A stretch of DNA of 64,000 nucleotides, from contig NZ_LAZS01000005.1 in NCBI RefSeq assembly GCF_002007205.1, forward strand, positions 806,001 to 870,000, written 5' to 3'. This stretch comes from Ensifer adhaerens (GTDB lineage Bacteria > Pseudomonadota > Alphaproteobacteria > Rhizobiales > Rhizobiaceae). The number at the start of each line of letters is the position of its first letter. Positions within the stretch are counted from its first letter, which is position 1. Below the pieces are notes generated by a model. The model was given only the letters and a program-made list of their open reading frames with translations. It did no database searches and was not told the origin of the DNA. Below are positions 36,709 through 45,432 of this stretch, one piece after another. The translations under genes and the position numbers were made by a program.

Positions 36709-37527
36709 GTGAACCCAGTCGAAAAGAGGCACGAGGAATACCAGGCGACCGAGGCGAACGGACGCGAATCGGTGCTTTCCGTTCGCGACCTGACGGTCGG
36801 TTTCGGGTCCAACATCGTGCTCGACAAACTGAACCTCGAGATCTACCGCGGCGAAATCCTCGGCTTCGTCGGGGCGTCGGGCACCGGCAAGTCGGTGCTG
36901 ATGCGCACCGTGCTCAGGCTGCTTGCAAAACGCTCCGGCAAGATCGAGATTCTTGGCGCGGATTACGATAAAATCACCGAGGGCGAACGCATTGCTCTCG
37001 ACATGCGTCTTGGTGTTCTCTTCCAGCACGGGGCGCTGTTTTCGGCGCTGACGGTGCGCGAGAACATCCAGGTGCCTATGCGCGAGTATCTGGACCTTCC
37101 GCAGAGCCTGATGGACGAGCTGGCGCGGGTGAAGATCGAACTGGTCGGCCTGGCGCCGGAGGCGGCGGAAAAGTACCCGTCGGAGCTCTCGGGCGGCATG
37201 ATCAAGCGCGCCGCACTCGCCCGCGCGCTGGCGCTCGATCCGGACCTCGTTTTCTTGGACGAACCGACGTCGGGGCTCGATCCGATCGGGGCTGCGGAGT
37301 TCGACGAGTTGATCGCCAAGCTGCGCGACACGCTGGGATTGACCGTGTATATGGTGACTCACGACCTCGACAGCCTCTTTTCCGTCTGCGACCGCATCGC
37401 GGTTCTCGGCAAGAAGAAGGTTCTGGTCGAGGGGACGGTAGAAGACATGCTGGCCTGCGACGATCCCTGGGTGCAGTCCTACTTCCGTGGCAAGCGGGCA
37501 CGTTCGATCGTGCGGAACGATCAATGA
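36709..37527 (+). CDS. mlaF: MlaF-type ABC ATPase
   Basis: A 272-aa ATPase subunit: Walker A GASGTGKSVL (about residue 53), signature LSGGMIKRAALARALA, Walker B DLVFLDEPTSGLDP, and the H-loop VTHDLDS. The signature SGGMIKR and the overall pattern are those of the MlaF/MCE ATPases. GTG at 36709 has CGGAG 7 bases upstream and starts 13 bases after the mlaE stop. A TTG in the same frame inside mlaE has no ribosome site. Powers lipid movement through MlaE. Confidence 0.92.
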   Translation: MNPVEKRHEEYQATEANGRESVLSVRDLTVGFGSNIVLDKLNLEIYRGEILGFVGASGTGKSVLMRTVLRLLAKRSGKIEILGADYDKITEGERIALDMRLGVLFQHGALFSALTVRENIQVPMREYLDLPQSLMDELARVKIELVGLAPEAAEKYPSELSGGMIKRAALARALALDPDLVFLDEPTSGLDPIGAAEFDELIAKLRDTLGLTVYMVTHDLDSLFSVCDRIAVLGKKKVLVEGTVEDMLACDDPWVQSYFRGKRARSIVRNDQ

Positions 37528-37609
37528 GTTTTGAGAATGCGATCTTGATGCCCAGGCGTCGAGATCGGAGGAAGAGCCGGTGAAGCGGCCACGAAGGTAG
37601 TCGGTACGA

Positions 37610-38980
37610 ATGGAAACGAAAGCGAACTACGCCATTGTCGGTTTCTTCACGGTGTTCGTGGTCGCGGCCGCATTCGGCTTCGTCTACTGGATGTCGCAGT
37701 ATGGCCGAAGCGGCGAGATGATCGAGCTGGTGGTCAATATTCCGGGCTCAGCCAACGGACTTTCCGTCGGTTCGCCGGTGCGCTTCAACGGCATCCCCGT
37801 CGGCACGGTCCGCAACCTTGCGATCGATGCCAACGATCCGCGCTATTCGATCGCGCTGACCGAGGTTTCGGTGGATGCGCCGGTGCTGAAGTCGACCAAG
37901 GCGACGCTGGAGGTGCAGGGCCTGACGGGTGCCGCCTATATCGAGCTCAGCGGCGGCCACAAGGGCGACGAGAACATACTGAAGACCGCGATCGAGAAGG
38001 GCACGCAGGCGCGCATCCTTGCGGATCAGTCGAGCGTCACCAGCCTGCTTGCAACGGCCGACCAGATCATGGACCGCGCCAACAGCGCCATTACGGACAT
38101 CCAGGGTTTCGTGACAGACGTGCGCGGTCCGCTGACGAAGACCATCGGCAATGCCGAGACGTTTTCCAACGCGCTTGCGAACAATTCCGGCGCGATCGAC
38201 GATTTCCTGAAGAGCGTCACGGAACTTTCCGGCTCGGTCAGCGCGGCGTCGAAGAAGCTCGATTCGACCCTTGAGTCCGCCGAGACCCTGGTGAAGTCGG
38301 TGGATCCGAAGAAGATCGATCAGATCGTCTCGAACGTCGCGCAAATCAGCAACGACCTGAAGGCGGCCTCGGGCGGCGTTTCCGAAACCATCGCCGCCTT
38401 CCGGCGGACGGTCGAAACCTACGAGCAGTTCGGCAAGAACGCCCAGAAGACACTGGAGCGGGTCGAGACGCTGGTGGCCGCGGTCGACAAGCAGAAGGTC
38501 GAGCTCGCCGTCAACGACATCACCGCGGCGACTGCCGACGCGCGCAGGACCGTGGCCGACATTTCGCAGTTCGCCGCCAAGATCACGGCGCGCCAGCAGG
38601 ACATCGACCGCACGATTACCGACGTTACGCAGCTGGCGAGCAAGCTGAACGCTTCGGCCAACCGGGTCGACAGCATTCTCGTCAAGGTCGACGGTTTCCT
38701 CGGCGATGCGGACGCACCGTCGCTTTCGGCCGACGCCCGCGCGACGCTCGCCTCGTTCCGCAAGATGGCTGACAATCTGAACGCCCAGATCGGCCCGATT
38801 GCGGAGAACCTCAAGCGTTTCTCGAATTCGGGGCTGCGCGACGTCGAGGCGCTCGTCACCGATACGCGCCGCACGGTGCAGAGCCTGGAGAACACGATCT
38901 CGACGTTCGACAAGGATCCGCAACGTCTTCTCTTTGGCGGCGAGACAGTAAAGCAATATGATGGCCGCACCCGACGCTGA
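37610..38980 (+). CDS. mlaD: MlaD-type MCE substrate-binding protein
   Basis: A 456-aa periplasmic protein anchored by one N-terminal helix (about 7-27, YAIVGFFTVFVVAAAFGFV). The MCE domain covers about residues 38-116 (PGSANGLSVGSPVRFNGIPVGTVR, then LTGAAYIELSGG). The remaining ~330 residues are predicted helical coiled coil rich in Ser/Thr/Ala. That is much longer than the E. coli MlaD (about 180 aa) and closer to Mce/PqiB-like tunnels. It could bridge part of the periplasm. It is the third gene in the operon, 82 bases after mlaF. Confidence 0.88.
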   Translation: METKANYAIVGFFTVFVVAAAFGFVYWMSQYGRSGEMIELVVNIPGSANGLSVGSPVRFNGIPVGTVRNLAIDANDPRYSIALTEVSVDAPVLKSTKATLEVQGLTGAAYIELSGGHKGDENILKTAIEKGTQARILADQSSVTSLLATADQIMDRANSAITDIQGFVTDVRGPLTKTIGNAETFSNALANNSGAIDDFLKSVTELSGSVSAASKKLDSTLESAETLVKSVDPKKIDQIVSNVAQISNDLKAASGGVSETIAAFRRTVETYEQFGKNAQKTLERVETLVAAVDKQKVELAVNDITAATADARRTVADISQFAAKITARQQDIDRTITDVTQLASKLNASANRVDSILVKVDGFLGDADAPSLSADARATLASFRKMADNLNAQIGPIAENLKRFSNSGLRDVEALVTDTRRTVQSLENTISTFDKDPQRLLFGGETVKQYDGRTRR

Positions 38981-39066
38981 GTCGGTGGGCACAGCCGGCG
39001 TGGGGCCGGGCGGTGTGTTTCGATCAGGAATGCGCTCAGGTTGTGTGGGACAAGGGTAACGGCAGT

Positions 39067-39681
39067 ATGAGTTTTCCAGGGCTGGTGGGCGTGCGAGTGA
39101 CGGGAGCGTGGCGCTCCGCCCTGATTTTCATGCTGGCAGCGGGACTTGCTGGCTGCGGCACCAAAGCGGTCAATGACACATACAGTCTTTCGGCAAGGCC
39201 GACGGTCGAAGGTCGCGCATCCACCGGCAAGCAGATCCTCGTGCCGGAGCCGACTGCCCTGAAGGCGCTCGACAGCGATCAGGTCGTGATCCGCCTGTCC
39301 GCGGCGGAACTGCAATATCTCTCCAAGGCGCAATGGAGCGACCGGCTGCCGAAGCTGGTGCAGGCGAAGCTCGTCCAGGCTTTCGAGGATACGGGCAAGA
39401 TCGGAGGCGTCGGCAAGCCGGGCCAGGGGCTCGCGATCGACTATCAGATCATCACCGAAATCCGCGCCTTCGAGATCTCGACGGAAGGCGCCGATACGGC
39501 CGTCGTCGAAATCTTCGCCAAGATCCTCAACGACCGCAACGGCACGGTGGGCGCGCAACGGGCATTTCGCGCGACGGCCGGCGTGAAGGGCACGGGCAAC
39601 CCGGCCTTCATCAAGGCGATGGACCAGGCCTTTGCCAATGTTTCCGCTGAAATCGTCAGCTGGACGCTCGGCTCGATCTGA
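39067..39681 (+). CDS. ABC transport auxiliary lipoprotein (PqiC-like)
   Basis: A 204-aa lipoprotein. Its lipobox LAAGLAGC gives C30 as the acylated residue after a hydrophobic leader. The mature part resembles the ABC-type auxiliary (PqiC/YmbA) domain, with YSLSARP near the start and LPKLVQAKLVQAFEDTG in the centre. Such lipoproteins act with MCE proteins at the outer membrane. It is the last gene of the mla operon, 86 bases after mlaD. ATG at 39067 has a weak AAGGG-type site. The stop is 9 bases from the convergent BON gene. Confidence 0.82.
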   Translation: MSFPGLVGVRVTGAWRSALIFMLAAGLAGCGTKAVNDTYSLSARPTVEGRASTGKQILVPEPTALKALDSDQVVIRLSAAELQYLSKAQWSDRLPKLVQAKLVQAFEDTGKIGGVGKPGQGLAIDYQIITEIRAFEISTEGADTAVVEIFAKILNDRNGTVGAQRAFRATAGVKGTGNPAFIKAMDQAFANVSAEIVSWTLGSI

Positions 39682-39690
39682 CGACGCGCC

Positions 39691-39963
39691 TTATTTCGCG
39701 ACGATCGTCTCGATCCGGTTGATCACTTCCGCGACGCCTTGAACGTTCCTTGCCGCCTCTTCGGCGCGCGAGGCTTCGGCAGCGGTCGCCACGAAGCCGG
39801 CAAGCACCATGGTGTTGCCCTTGCCGGTCACTGTGACATCGGCCGCATCGAGGCCGGGCGTTACCGCCAGGAGATGGGCGACGCGGCGCTCCAGCTCCGC
39901 CGGGTGCTCCGCGGCCTGCCGCTCCGGCTCGTCGCCGTAGAATGTCCGTTTCTTGAAGATCAT
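39691..39963 (-). CDS. BON-domain protein
   Basis: A 90-aa protein with a single BON domain (about residues 25-90, DVTVTGKGNTMVLAGFVATAAEASRAEEAARNV and GVAEVINRIE). BON domains bind membranes or phospholipids and are usual in periplasmic stress proteins, but no signal peptide is visible here, so it may be cytoplasmic. The ATG at 39963 has GAGGTG 6 bases upstream. A GTG at 39972 is an alternative. Convergent with the MCE lipoprotein gene. Confidence 0.75.
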   Translation of the reverse strand: MIFKKRTFYGDEPERQAAEHPAELERRVAHLLAVTPGLDAADVTVTGKGNTMVLAGFVATAAEASRAEEAARNVQGVAEVINRIETIVAK

Positions 39964-40016
39964 CGCATTCACCTCGCTCGACGATGGTGAAACGCCTGAT
40001 AGCGCGCTTTGTTCGC

Positions 40017-40034
40017 CTGTTTCATTCGAAACAG
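40017..40034. promoter_or_regulatory. 18-bp inverted repeat between BON gene and exported peptide gene
   Basis: CTGTTTC-ATTC-GAAACAG: perfect 7-bp arms and a 4-base centre in the 153-bp divergent region. Candidate operator. I do not recognise the regulator. Confidence 0.4.
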
Positions 40035-40116
40035 CAGGATGTGACCGATCCGTGCGATGGCTCGTTTCAGGCGACGGGTTCTGCGTCGCACTTGGATCAC
40101 ACGGGGATACACAAAA

Positions 40117-40293
40117 ATGCGCCGTTCTTGCCTCGCCATGGCTCTGGCGATGACATCAGCACTTGCCTTCGCTATGCCGGCAAAGGCCGCAAACTACAGT
40201 TACGGCTGCAAGCCGAGTTGCATCGTCAAGACCGGGAAGACTTACGGCGCCTTCGGCAGGGTCGTGATCAGGAAGGTGCGCGTCTGCAATTGA
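40117..40293 (+). CDS. 58-aa exported cysteine-containing peptide
   Basis: A small protein with a convincing signal peptide (MRRSCLAMALAMTSALAF, cleavage after AKA at about residue 24). The mature part is ~34 residues: ANYSYGCKPSC near its start and a lone Cys at the second-last residue, with six basic residues in the second half. It has three mature Cys, an odd number. That suggests a disulfide plus one free Cys or dimer formation. The function is unknown. The frame is open for 20 codons upstream, but GGGGATA at 8 bases before the ATG at 40117 and the signal peptide fix this start. Confidence 0.65.
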   Translation: MRRSCLAMALAMTSALAFAMPAKAANYSYGCKPSCIVKTGKTYGAFGRVVIRKVRVCN

Positions 40294-40301
40294 GGCCTGC
40301 G

Positions 40302-40331
40302 GGTCTTCGGTCTCCCGGTCTTCGGTCTCCG
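40302..40331. repeat. tandem 15-bp repeat, two copies
   Basis: GGTCTTCGGTCTCCC followed directly by GGTCTTCGGTCTCCG, just after the stop of the exported-peptide gene. Each unit itself contains a GGTCT repeat. It probably arose by slippage. Confidence 0.7.
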
Positions 40332-40388
40332 GGCGTCGTTCTCACGAGCGTCCCGGTAACGCTCCAATCCACGGGATGCTGAGCGACT

Positions 40389-41861
40389 TCAGCCGGAGGG
40401 GCCATCGGTCGCGAGCGCGTCCAGGACGATCGACATCACCCGGTCCTTGCCCGCCAGGTAGTCGGCAAAGGTCGGCTGGGCAACAACATCAGGTTCGAGG
40501 CTGCCGGCCGGCACGTCATAGAGGTAATTCAGGATAAAGCACGTTTTGATCTGCGACAGGCTGCAGCCATGTTCCCAGTCGTGAAATCCGGTGGTGTATT
40601 GGACCGCAAGCTTGGAATTCGGGAGGATGGCAGCGCCGCCTTCGGCCCAGAATTGCATGCGATCGCCGATGTTCTCGCCGACGATTGTCACCCGTGCACC
40701 GCCATAATACTTCAGCCACGCGGCGGTGCTGATGCCCGCGGAGAATGTGTTGGCGGTGGTCAGGACGAACAACCGCCCCGTCGATGGCAGAAGCTCCGGC
40801 AAACGTCGGGCGAAATCCGCGGAAAGCAGGTAGTTGCCACCGTTGTTGAACCTGAGGTCGACGACGGCGTCGCGAACGCGCTTTTCAGCCGCTTCAGCGA
40901 GCACGTCGGCAAGGTATTGCGATAGAGCAATCGGTGCCTGGTCCCTGACGCGGTTGATCTGAACATAGAGCAGGTCTGGCCTGGGATAGGAATGCCAATA
41001 GTTGCGATCGGGCTGGGCGAGATAGGCCGGTGGCGCCACGCCATCAAGCACATGTCGCCAACCCGCTGGCTGGTCAGCCCTAGCAATCGGGCTCAGGTCA
41101 CGGGCGGGCCAGAAGGTGTGTTTCAGCGGCCCCTGCGTGCCGGGACGTGCTGCGAGCTCGACCGCAAGGGCACTGCCATCGGCAAGGCGCATGTCGTAGC
41201 GGCTGCTTCCTGCCGTTTCGGCGAGGCCGGCCGCATGGAGAAGCTCCGGCGAAATGAGAAAGTTCGGCGCCAGCTCCTTGGCAAGGTTGGCAGGCCCGCC
41301 GACATATGGCCGCAGGGCCGCAAGCAGGGCGTCCGTCGCCTTGCCGTTTGCGCCGAGCACTTGTGCTGCAAGCAGGTGAGCCTGGTCTTCGGCAGCGGCT
41401 ATCACGAACAGCCCGTCGGCAAACCAGCCTAGACGAATGGGCACGGCGTTGAAACCGCGGTCACCGACAAGTCCGAGCACGTTGGTATGGCCGTTGTCTA
41501 CCAGCGCCACTGCCTTTGCGGCGCCCATGGCGAGATCGGCCCGGTCCATATCGCCCGCGCGCTGCTCCATTGCACTCAGCGCCCGTTTGAACTCGTCCTC
41601 GGTTTGCGGCGTGAAGCTTCGTTCGAAATCGACGAAATGCCGCAAATGTTCAAGGTCCTGCATGTTTTGCTCGAGCTGCGAAACGGCCGGCTTCGCAGGA
41701 GGTTCGGGGTAGGATTTCAGCTCCGGATAAAGCAGCAGGAAGGCAAGGGCTCCAACAGTAAGGACGAGCAACGACGCAAGGACGATTGCGGATACCTTGA
41801 GCCATCGCCTGGAACGACCCCGGCTTTGGTTGTTTTCCGGCGCAGCGTTCTCCTTCGACAT
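40389..41861 (-). CDS. membrane-anchored S41-type protein
   Basis: A 490-aa protein with a cytoplasmic N-terminus, one membrane helix (about 23-45, VSAIVLASLLVLTVGALAFLLL) and a large periplasmic domain. The last ~200 residues have the tail-specific protease (S41) fold: AVVDLRFNNGGNYLLS, then TTANTFSAGISTAAWL with the likely nucleophile Ser. The usual Lys of Ctp-type dyads is not clearly in place, so peptidase activity is uncertain. The ATG at 41861 starts a normal N-terminal tail. It is unrelated in context to the second S41 gene at 54.6 kb. Confidence 0.7.
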   Translation of the reverse strand: MSKENAAPENNQSRGRSRRWLKVSAIVLASLLVLTVGALAFLLLYPELKSYPEPPAKPAVSQLEQNMQDLEHLRHFVDFERSFTPQTEDEFKRALSAMEQRAGDMDRADLAMGAAKAVALVDNGHTNVLGLVGDRGFNAVPIRLGWFADGLFVIAAAEDQAHLLAAQVLGANGKATDALLAALRPYVGGPANLAKELAPNFLISPELLHAAGLAETAGSSRYDMRLADGSALAVELAARPGTQGPLKHTFWPARDLSPIARADQPAGWRHVLDGVAPPAYLAQPDRNYWHSYPRPDLLYVQINRVRDQAPIALSQYLADVLAEAAEKRVRDAVVDLRFNNGGNYLLSADFARRLPELLPSTGRLFVLTTANTFSAGISTAAWLKYYGGARVTIVGENIGDRMQFWAEGGAAILPNSKLAVQYTTGFHDWEHGCSLSQIKTCFILNYLYDVPAGSLEPDVVAQPTFADYLAGKDRVMSIVLDALATDGPSG

Positions 41862-42152
41862 GCATTCGTCCTTCTCGCTCGCGCCAGGGTTTACCGACAG
41901 TACGTCCTGTAGATGTTTATGGGGCTGGAAAAGTACAATAGGTTGCAGAGAATTTTCGAGACGTGAGCGCGAAAGATGCTTGCGGCAACCAGAGGTGCGG
42001 TGAAGGTCGGTCCTGCAAACCGGCTGCCAGCGTTGTCGACGCGGGCTCGTTTGCCGCGATCGGTCACATGCGGCGTTCGTCAGCTGCCGGCTTCCAATCT
42101 GCCGACAGCATGATCACGTGGCCGGATCTGACCGGTATATCCTGAAACGCCG
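41862..42152. other. 291-bp intergenic region
   Basis: Between the S41-type gene and the hemF stop, both on the minus strand. I see no convincing gene, terminator or regulatory motif. The part next to the S41-type start is AT-richer and may contain its promoter. Confidence 0.5.
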
Positions 42153-43064
42153 CTACGGCCAGCGCACCACCGGGGGCAGGGACGACAGGATGGACTCGAC
42201 ATTGCCGCCGGTCTTCAGGCCGAAGATGGTGCCGCGATCGTAGAGCAGGTTGAACTCGACATAGCGCCCGCGGCGCACGAGCTGTTCGTCGCGGTCGTCC
42301 TCGGTCCAGGGCGTATTGAAATTGGTGCGCACGATCTTCGGATAGACGATGGCGAAAGCCTTGCCGACGTCGCGGGTGAAGGCGAAATCGGCGTCCCAGC
42401 CGCCTTGCTCTTCCGGTGAATGCAGCCAGTCGTAGAAGATGCCGCCGGTCCCGCGCGGTTCGTTGCGATGGGGCAGGAAGAAGTAGTCGTCGCACCACTT
42501 CTTGAACTTGGCATGGTCGGCGACCGCATGGCGGCCGCAGGTGATCTCCATCGCCCGGTGGAAGAGCTGCGTGTCCGGATCCGTCATGACGCGGCGGCGA
42601 TCGAGAACCGGGGTGAGATCGGCGCCGCCGCCGAACCAGTTGCTGGTCGTCACCACCATGCGCGTGTTCATGTGCACGGCCGGAACGTTGGGGTTCACCG
42701 GGTGACCGATCAGCGAAATGCCGGACGCCCAGAAGCGCGGATCTTCGGCCGCACCCGGAATCTGGCTGCGGAATTCGGGCGAAAACTCGCCATAGACGGT
42801 CGAGGTATGGACGCCGACCTTTTCGAAGACGCGGCCTTCCATCATCGACATGCGGCCACCGCCGCCCTTGCCATCCTCACGGCTCCAGTCCTTGGCAACG
42901 AAGCGGCCGGGGGCCCGGTCGGAAAGCGGCCCGGTCAGTTCGTCCTCCACCGCTTCGAAGGCCGCGCAGATGGTGTCGCGCAGCCCCTCGAACCAGGCGC
43001 GCGCCTCCGCCTTCTTGTCTTCGATGTCTGCGGGGAGCCCCTGGGGTAGCTGCGGTCGTTCCAT
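42153..43064 (-). CDS. hemF: oxygen-dependent coproporphyrinogen III oxidase
   Basis: A 303-aa haem-biosynthesis enzyme that oxidatively decarboxylates coproporphyrinogen III to protoporphyrinogen IX using O2. Recognised by the family signature around [19 protein letters not shown], with HMNTRMVV before it and [16 protein letters not shown] and [19 protein letters not shown] after it. The length is exactly normal. The ATG at 43064 is at the family start, although the frame stays open upstream. AGGACG precedes it at about 9 bases. I found no FNR/FixK box upstream. Confidence 0.96.
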   Translation of the reverse strand: MERPQLPQGLPADIEDKKAEARAWFEGLRDTICAAFEAVEDELTGPLSDRAPGRFVAKDWSREDGKGGGGRMSMMEGRVFEKVGVHTSTVYGEFSPEFRSQIPGAAEDPRFWASGISLIGHPVNPNVPAVHMNTRMVVTTSNWFGGGADLTPVLDRRRVMTDPDTQLFHRAMEITCGRHAVADHAKFKKWCDDYFFLPHRNEPRGTGGIFYDWLHSPEEQGGWDADFAFTRDVGKAFAIVYPKIVRTNFNTPWTEDDRDEQLVRRGRYVEFNLLYDRGTIFGLKTGGNVESILSSLPPVVRWP

Positions 43065-43272
43065 GAAAATTGCGTCCTGTTGGCGGGATTTCCCGATGAA
43101 ATGCCGCCGATTCGATTGAAGTCGCCACAGTTCACACTTTGGCGCTGATGGCAACGGCGGTCCAGCGCCTTGGCCACTCTGTCGCGGCTGGCGCTTCGGT
43201 CCCGACCAAACCGCACAAAGCTCTGGCAAAGGCGAGGTTGCGCCCCTATCTTACAAGCCAGAGGTATAGCCC

Positions 43273-43533
43273 ATGGCAAGAATACCTGCAGGCCCGCCGC
43301 TGGATGGATTGCGACGGCAGATCGCCCGGCACCGCCGGGACAATCCGACACGAGGCGACGGCCTTTTCGTGCGGGAAACCTTTCGGCTCGATCGCAGTGC
43401 CGCCCGCGCGAAAGCCCGGGAATGGTTCGACACCTGGCCCAAGGCCGCCTACTGGACCGAAGTGGAAAGCTGGCGGCAGCTCGACGGCGACGAGATCGAG
43501 TTTACCATGCGCCGCCTGCCGAGCGCGGATTGA
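43273..43533 (+). CDS. small hypothetical protein, 86 aa
   Basis: A basic soluble protein with no recognised family, divergent from hemF. Support: GAGG about 8 bases before the ATG at 43273, codon use like its neighbours, and a plausible domain-like core (RETFRLDRSAARAKAREWFDTWPKAAYWTEVESW). The function is unknown. An alternative reading in other frames here is not supported. Confidence 0.6.
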   Translation: MARIPAGPPLDGLRRQIARHRRDNPTRGDGLFVRETFRLDRSAARAKAREWFDTWPKAAYWTEVESWRQLDGDEIEFTMRRLPSAD

Positions 43534-43674
43534 CCACAGGCGCCCTGGTGGTGACGGTGCAGCAGCCTAACGTCCTTGCAAATCCCCCGATCTGTCGACC
43601 TGCGGTCGCAACAGTGTCACAACCGCAGAGCTAGAAGGAGGGGCGCCGCGTCCCTCTTTCCCTTCGGCCCTTTC

Positions 43675-44862
43675 ATGCCCGTCCTTCGCTCCGTTGCCGT
43701 TCTCTCTGTCACCCAGATCATCGCCTGGGGCGTAATGTTCATGGCTGTCTCGGTGACGGCCGCGCATATGGCGCGCGATCTCGCGCTCAGCCCCTCGACC
43801 GTCTATCTCGGCCCGACCGTCATGCTGGTCGCGATGGCGCTGGCGTCGCCGCTCCTGGCGCCGCTCTACGGGCGTTACGGCGCACGGTTGATACTGACGG
43901 CGGGCTCGACATTGGCCGCACCGGGACTTTGGCTTCTTTCCATCTCCACGGGGGCGATCACATACTTTCCTGCTTGGGCAATCCTCGGCGTCGCAGGGGC
44001 GGCGACGCTGACGACATCGGCGCATATCTTTCTGAGCGAGATCGCTGGCGCCGGCGCACGGCGGGCAATCGGAGCGCAGATGCTGGCGATGGCTCTGGCA
44101 CCGAGCATCTCCTGGCCGGTTACGGTCCTCCTGCAATCGCTGCTCGGCTGGCGCCCAACGCTGTTTGCCTATGGCTGCGCGATGCTGCTCGTCTGCGCGC
44201 CGTTGCATCTGCTCGCGCTGCCGCGTGCATCACAGGGCAAGACGGCGACGGGCAGTGCGCGGGCCGATCAGACTGGCGCGATTGCCACACCGTCCCGACG
44301 TGTTGCCGTGCTGATCACGATCGCCGTCGCGCTCAACGGCTTCAATACCTGGGGCTTTCAATTGGTGGCGATTGATCTCTTTCGCAGCTTCTCCGTGCCC
44401 GAACATCTGGCGGTCGGCTTTGGATCGGCGATCGGCGTCGTGCAGCTTTCGGCGCGGCTCTTCGATTTCCTCGGCGGCAATCGCTGGGACGGGCTTTCAA
44501 CGGGCCTCGTCGCTGCGATCATCATGCCACTGGCACTGATTGCGCTGATCGCCGGCAACGGCAGCGAATGGTCGATCGTCCTTTTCCTGCTTCTCTATGG
44601 GCTGTCGAGCGGCGCCATGTCGGTTAGCCGTGCGACCATGCCCCTCGTGTTCTTTTCGGCCGGAGACTATGCCTCGGTCATGGCCCGGCTCGGCCTGCCG
44701 CTCAATCTGGCCTTTGCCGTCGCAGCGCCCTTCTTCTCCTATGTGCTTGGCTCTGCCGGCAATCGGTGGGCGCTGGTCATCGCGATCCTGTTTTCGCTCG
44801 GGACGCTCGCAAGCATGGTCGCGCTCACGCGGCTCAGGCCGAAGAACGAAACGCTGTCGTAG
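43675..44862 (+). CDS. MFS transporter
   Basis: A 395-aa membrane protein with about 12 helices and the MFS loop-2 motif in degenerate form (LAPLYGRYGARLIL). The first helix contains VLSVTQIIAWGVMFMAVSVTAAHMARDL, typical of the permease group near the OFA/YbfB branch, so the substrate is unknown. The ATG at 43675 has no obvious ribosome site nearby. An AAGGAGGGG lies 32 bases upstream, without any start codon behind it. The stop is 23 bases from the convergent soxR stop. Confidence 0.82.
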   Translation: MPVLRSVAVLSVTQIIAWGVMFMAVSVTAAHMARDLALSPSTVYLGPTVMLVAMALASPLLAPLYGRYGARLILTAGSTLAAPGLWLLSISTGAITYFPAWAILGVAGAATLTTSAHIFLSEIAGAGARRAIGAQMLAMALAPSISWPVTVLLQSLLGWRPTLFAYGCAMLLVCAPLHLLALPRASQGKTATGSARADQTGAIATPSRRVAVLITIAVALNGFNTWGFQLVAIDLFRSFSVPEHLAVGFGSAIGVVQLSARLFDFLGGNRWDGLSTGLVAAIIMPLALIALIAGNGSEWSIVLFLLLYGLSSGAMSVSRATMPLVFFSAGDYASVMARLGLPLNLAFAVAAPFFSYVLGSAGNRWALVIAILFSLGTLASMVALTRLRPKNETLS

Positions 44863-44884
44863 CTCGCGTGGTCGCGGCTCTTTC

Positions 44885-45355
44885 TCAAGGGCGGCTGTCT
44901 TCATCCATCAGTCGTGGACCGGCGCCCTCCATCGACAGCACGTCATGCGGATTGCGCAGCGGACATTCGCGCAAGGACAGGCAGCCGCAGCCGATGCAAC
45001 TCGTCAGGTGGTCGCGCAAGGCCATCAGGCTGGTGATGCGTTCGTTCAGCTGTTCGCGCCAGCTTTCGGACAATCTGCCCCAATCCTCGACCGTCAGCGG
45101 ACGATCGTCCGGCAGGACAGACAAAGCGTCCTGGATTTCCGACAATGGAATGCCCGTGCGCTGCGCCACCTTGATCACCGCGACGCGCCGGAGCACGCCG
45201 CGCGGGTAGCGGCGCTGGTTGCCGCGGGTGCGGTTGCTGCGGATCAGTCCCTTGGTCTCGTAGAAGTGCAGGGTGGAGACGGCGACGCCGCTGCGCTCTG
45301 CCACTTCGCCTACGGTCAGTTCACGGCGCAGTTCGGTATTCTTCACGATCGTCAT
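44885..45355 (-). CDS. soxR: redox-sensing MerR-family regulator SoxR
   Basis: A 156-aa MerR-family regulator: HTH about residues 14-35 (LTVGEVAERSGVAVSTLHFYE), a long dimerisation helix, and a C-terminal [2Fe-2S] cluster motif C120-x2-C123-x-C125-x5-C131, exactly the SoxR spacing. The ATG at 45355 is the natural start. It is oxidised by redox-cycling compounds and then activates promoters with 19-bp spacers. Such a promoter lies just upstream, pointing at the FMN reductase gene, so the flavin enzyme is the likely target. Confidence 0.94.
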   Translation of the reverse strand: MTIVKNTELRRELTVGEVAERSGVAVSTLHFYETKGLIRSNRTRGNQRRYPRGVLRRVAVIKVAQRTGIPLSEIQDALSVLPDDRPLTVEDWGRLSESWREQLNERITSLMALRDHLTSCIGCGCLSLRECPLRNPHDVLSMEGAGPRLMDEDSRP

Positions 45356-45363
45356 GGGAGCTA

Positions 45364-45394
45364 TTGACCTCAACTATTGTTGAGGTTTTATAGC
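45364..45394 (+). promoter_or_regulatory. SoxR-type promoter with soxbox
   Basis: TTGACC (-35), a 19-base spacer, TATAGC (-10). The spacer holds the 18-bp dyad CCTCAACTATTGTTGAGG (45368-45385), matching the E. coli soxS site layout CCTCAA-N6-TTGAGG. The long 19-base spacing is the MerR-family signature. Drives the FMN reductase gene. Confidence 0.88.
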
Positions 45395-45432
45395 ATTGGC
45401 TCCATGATCCAGACAACAGGAGCCTGACCCCC

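Noticed and set aside
43065-43272. FixK/FNR box upstream of hemF
   Set aside because: The best match is only partial (one half-site); insufficient to call.
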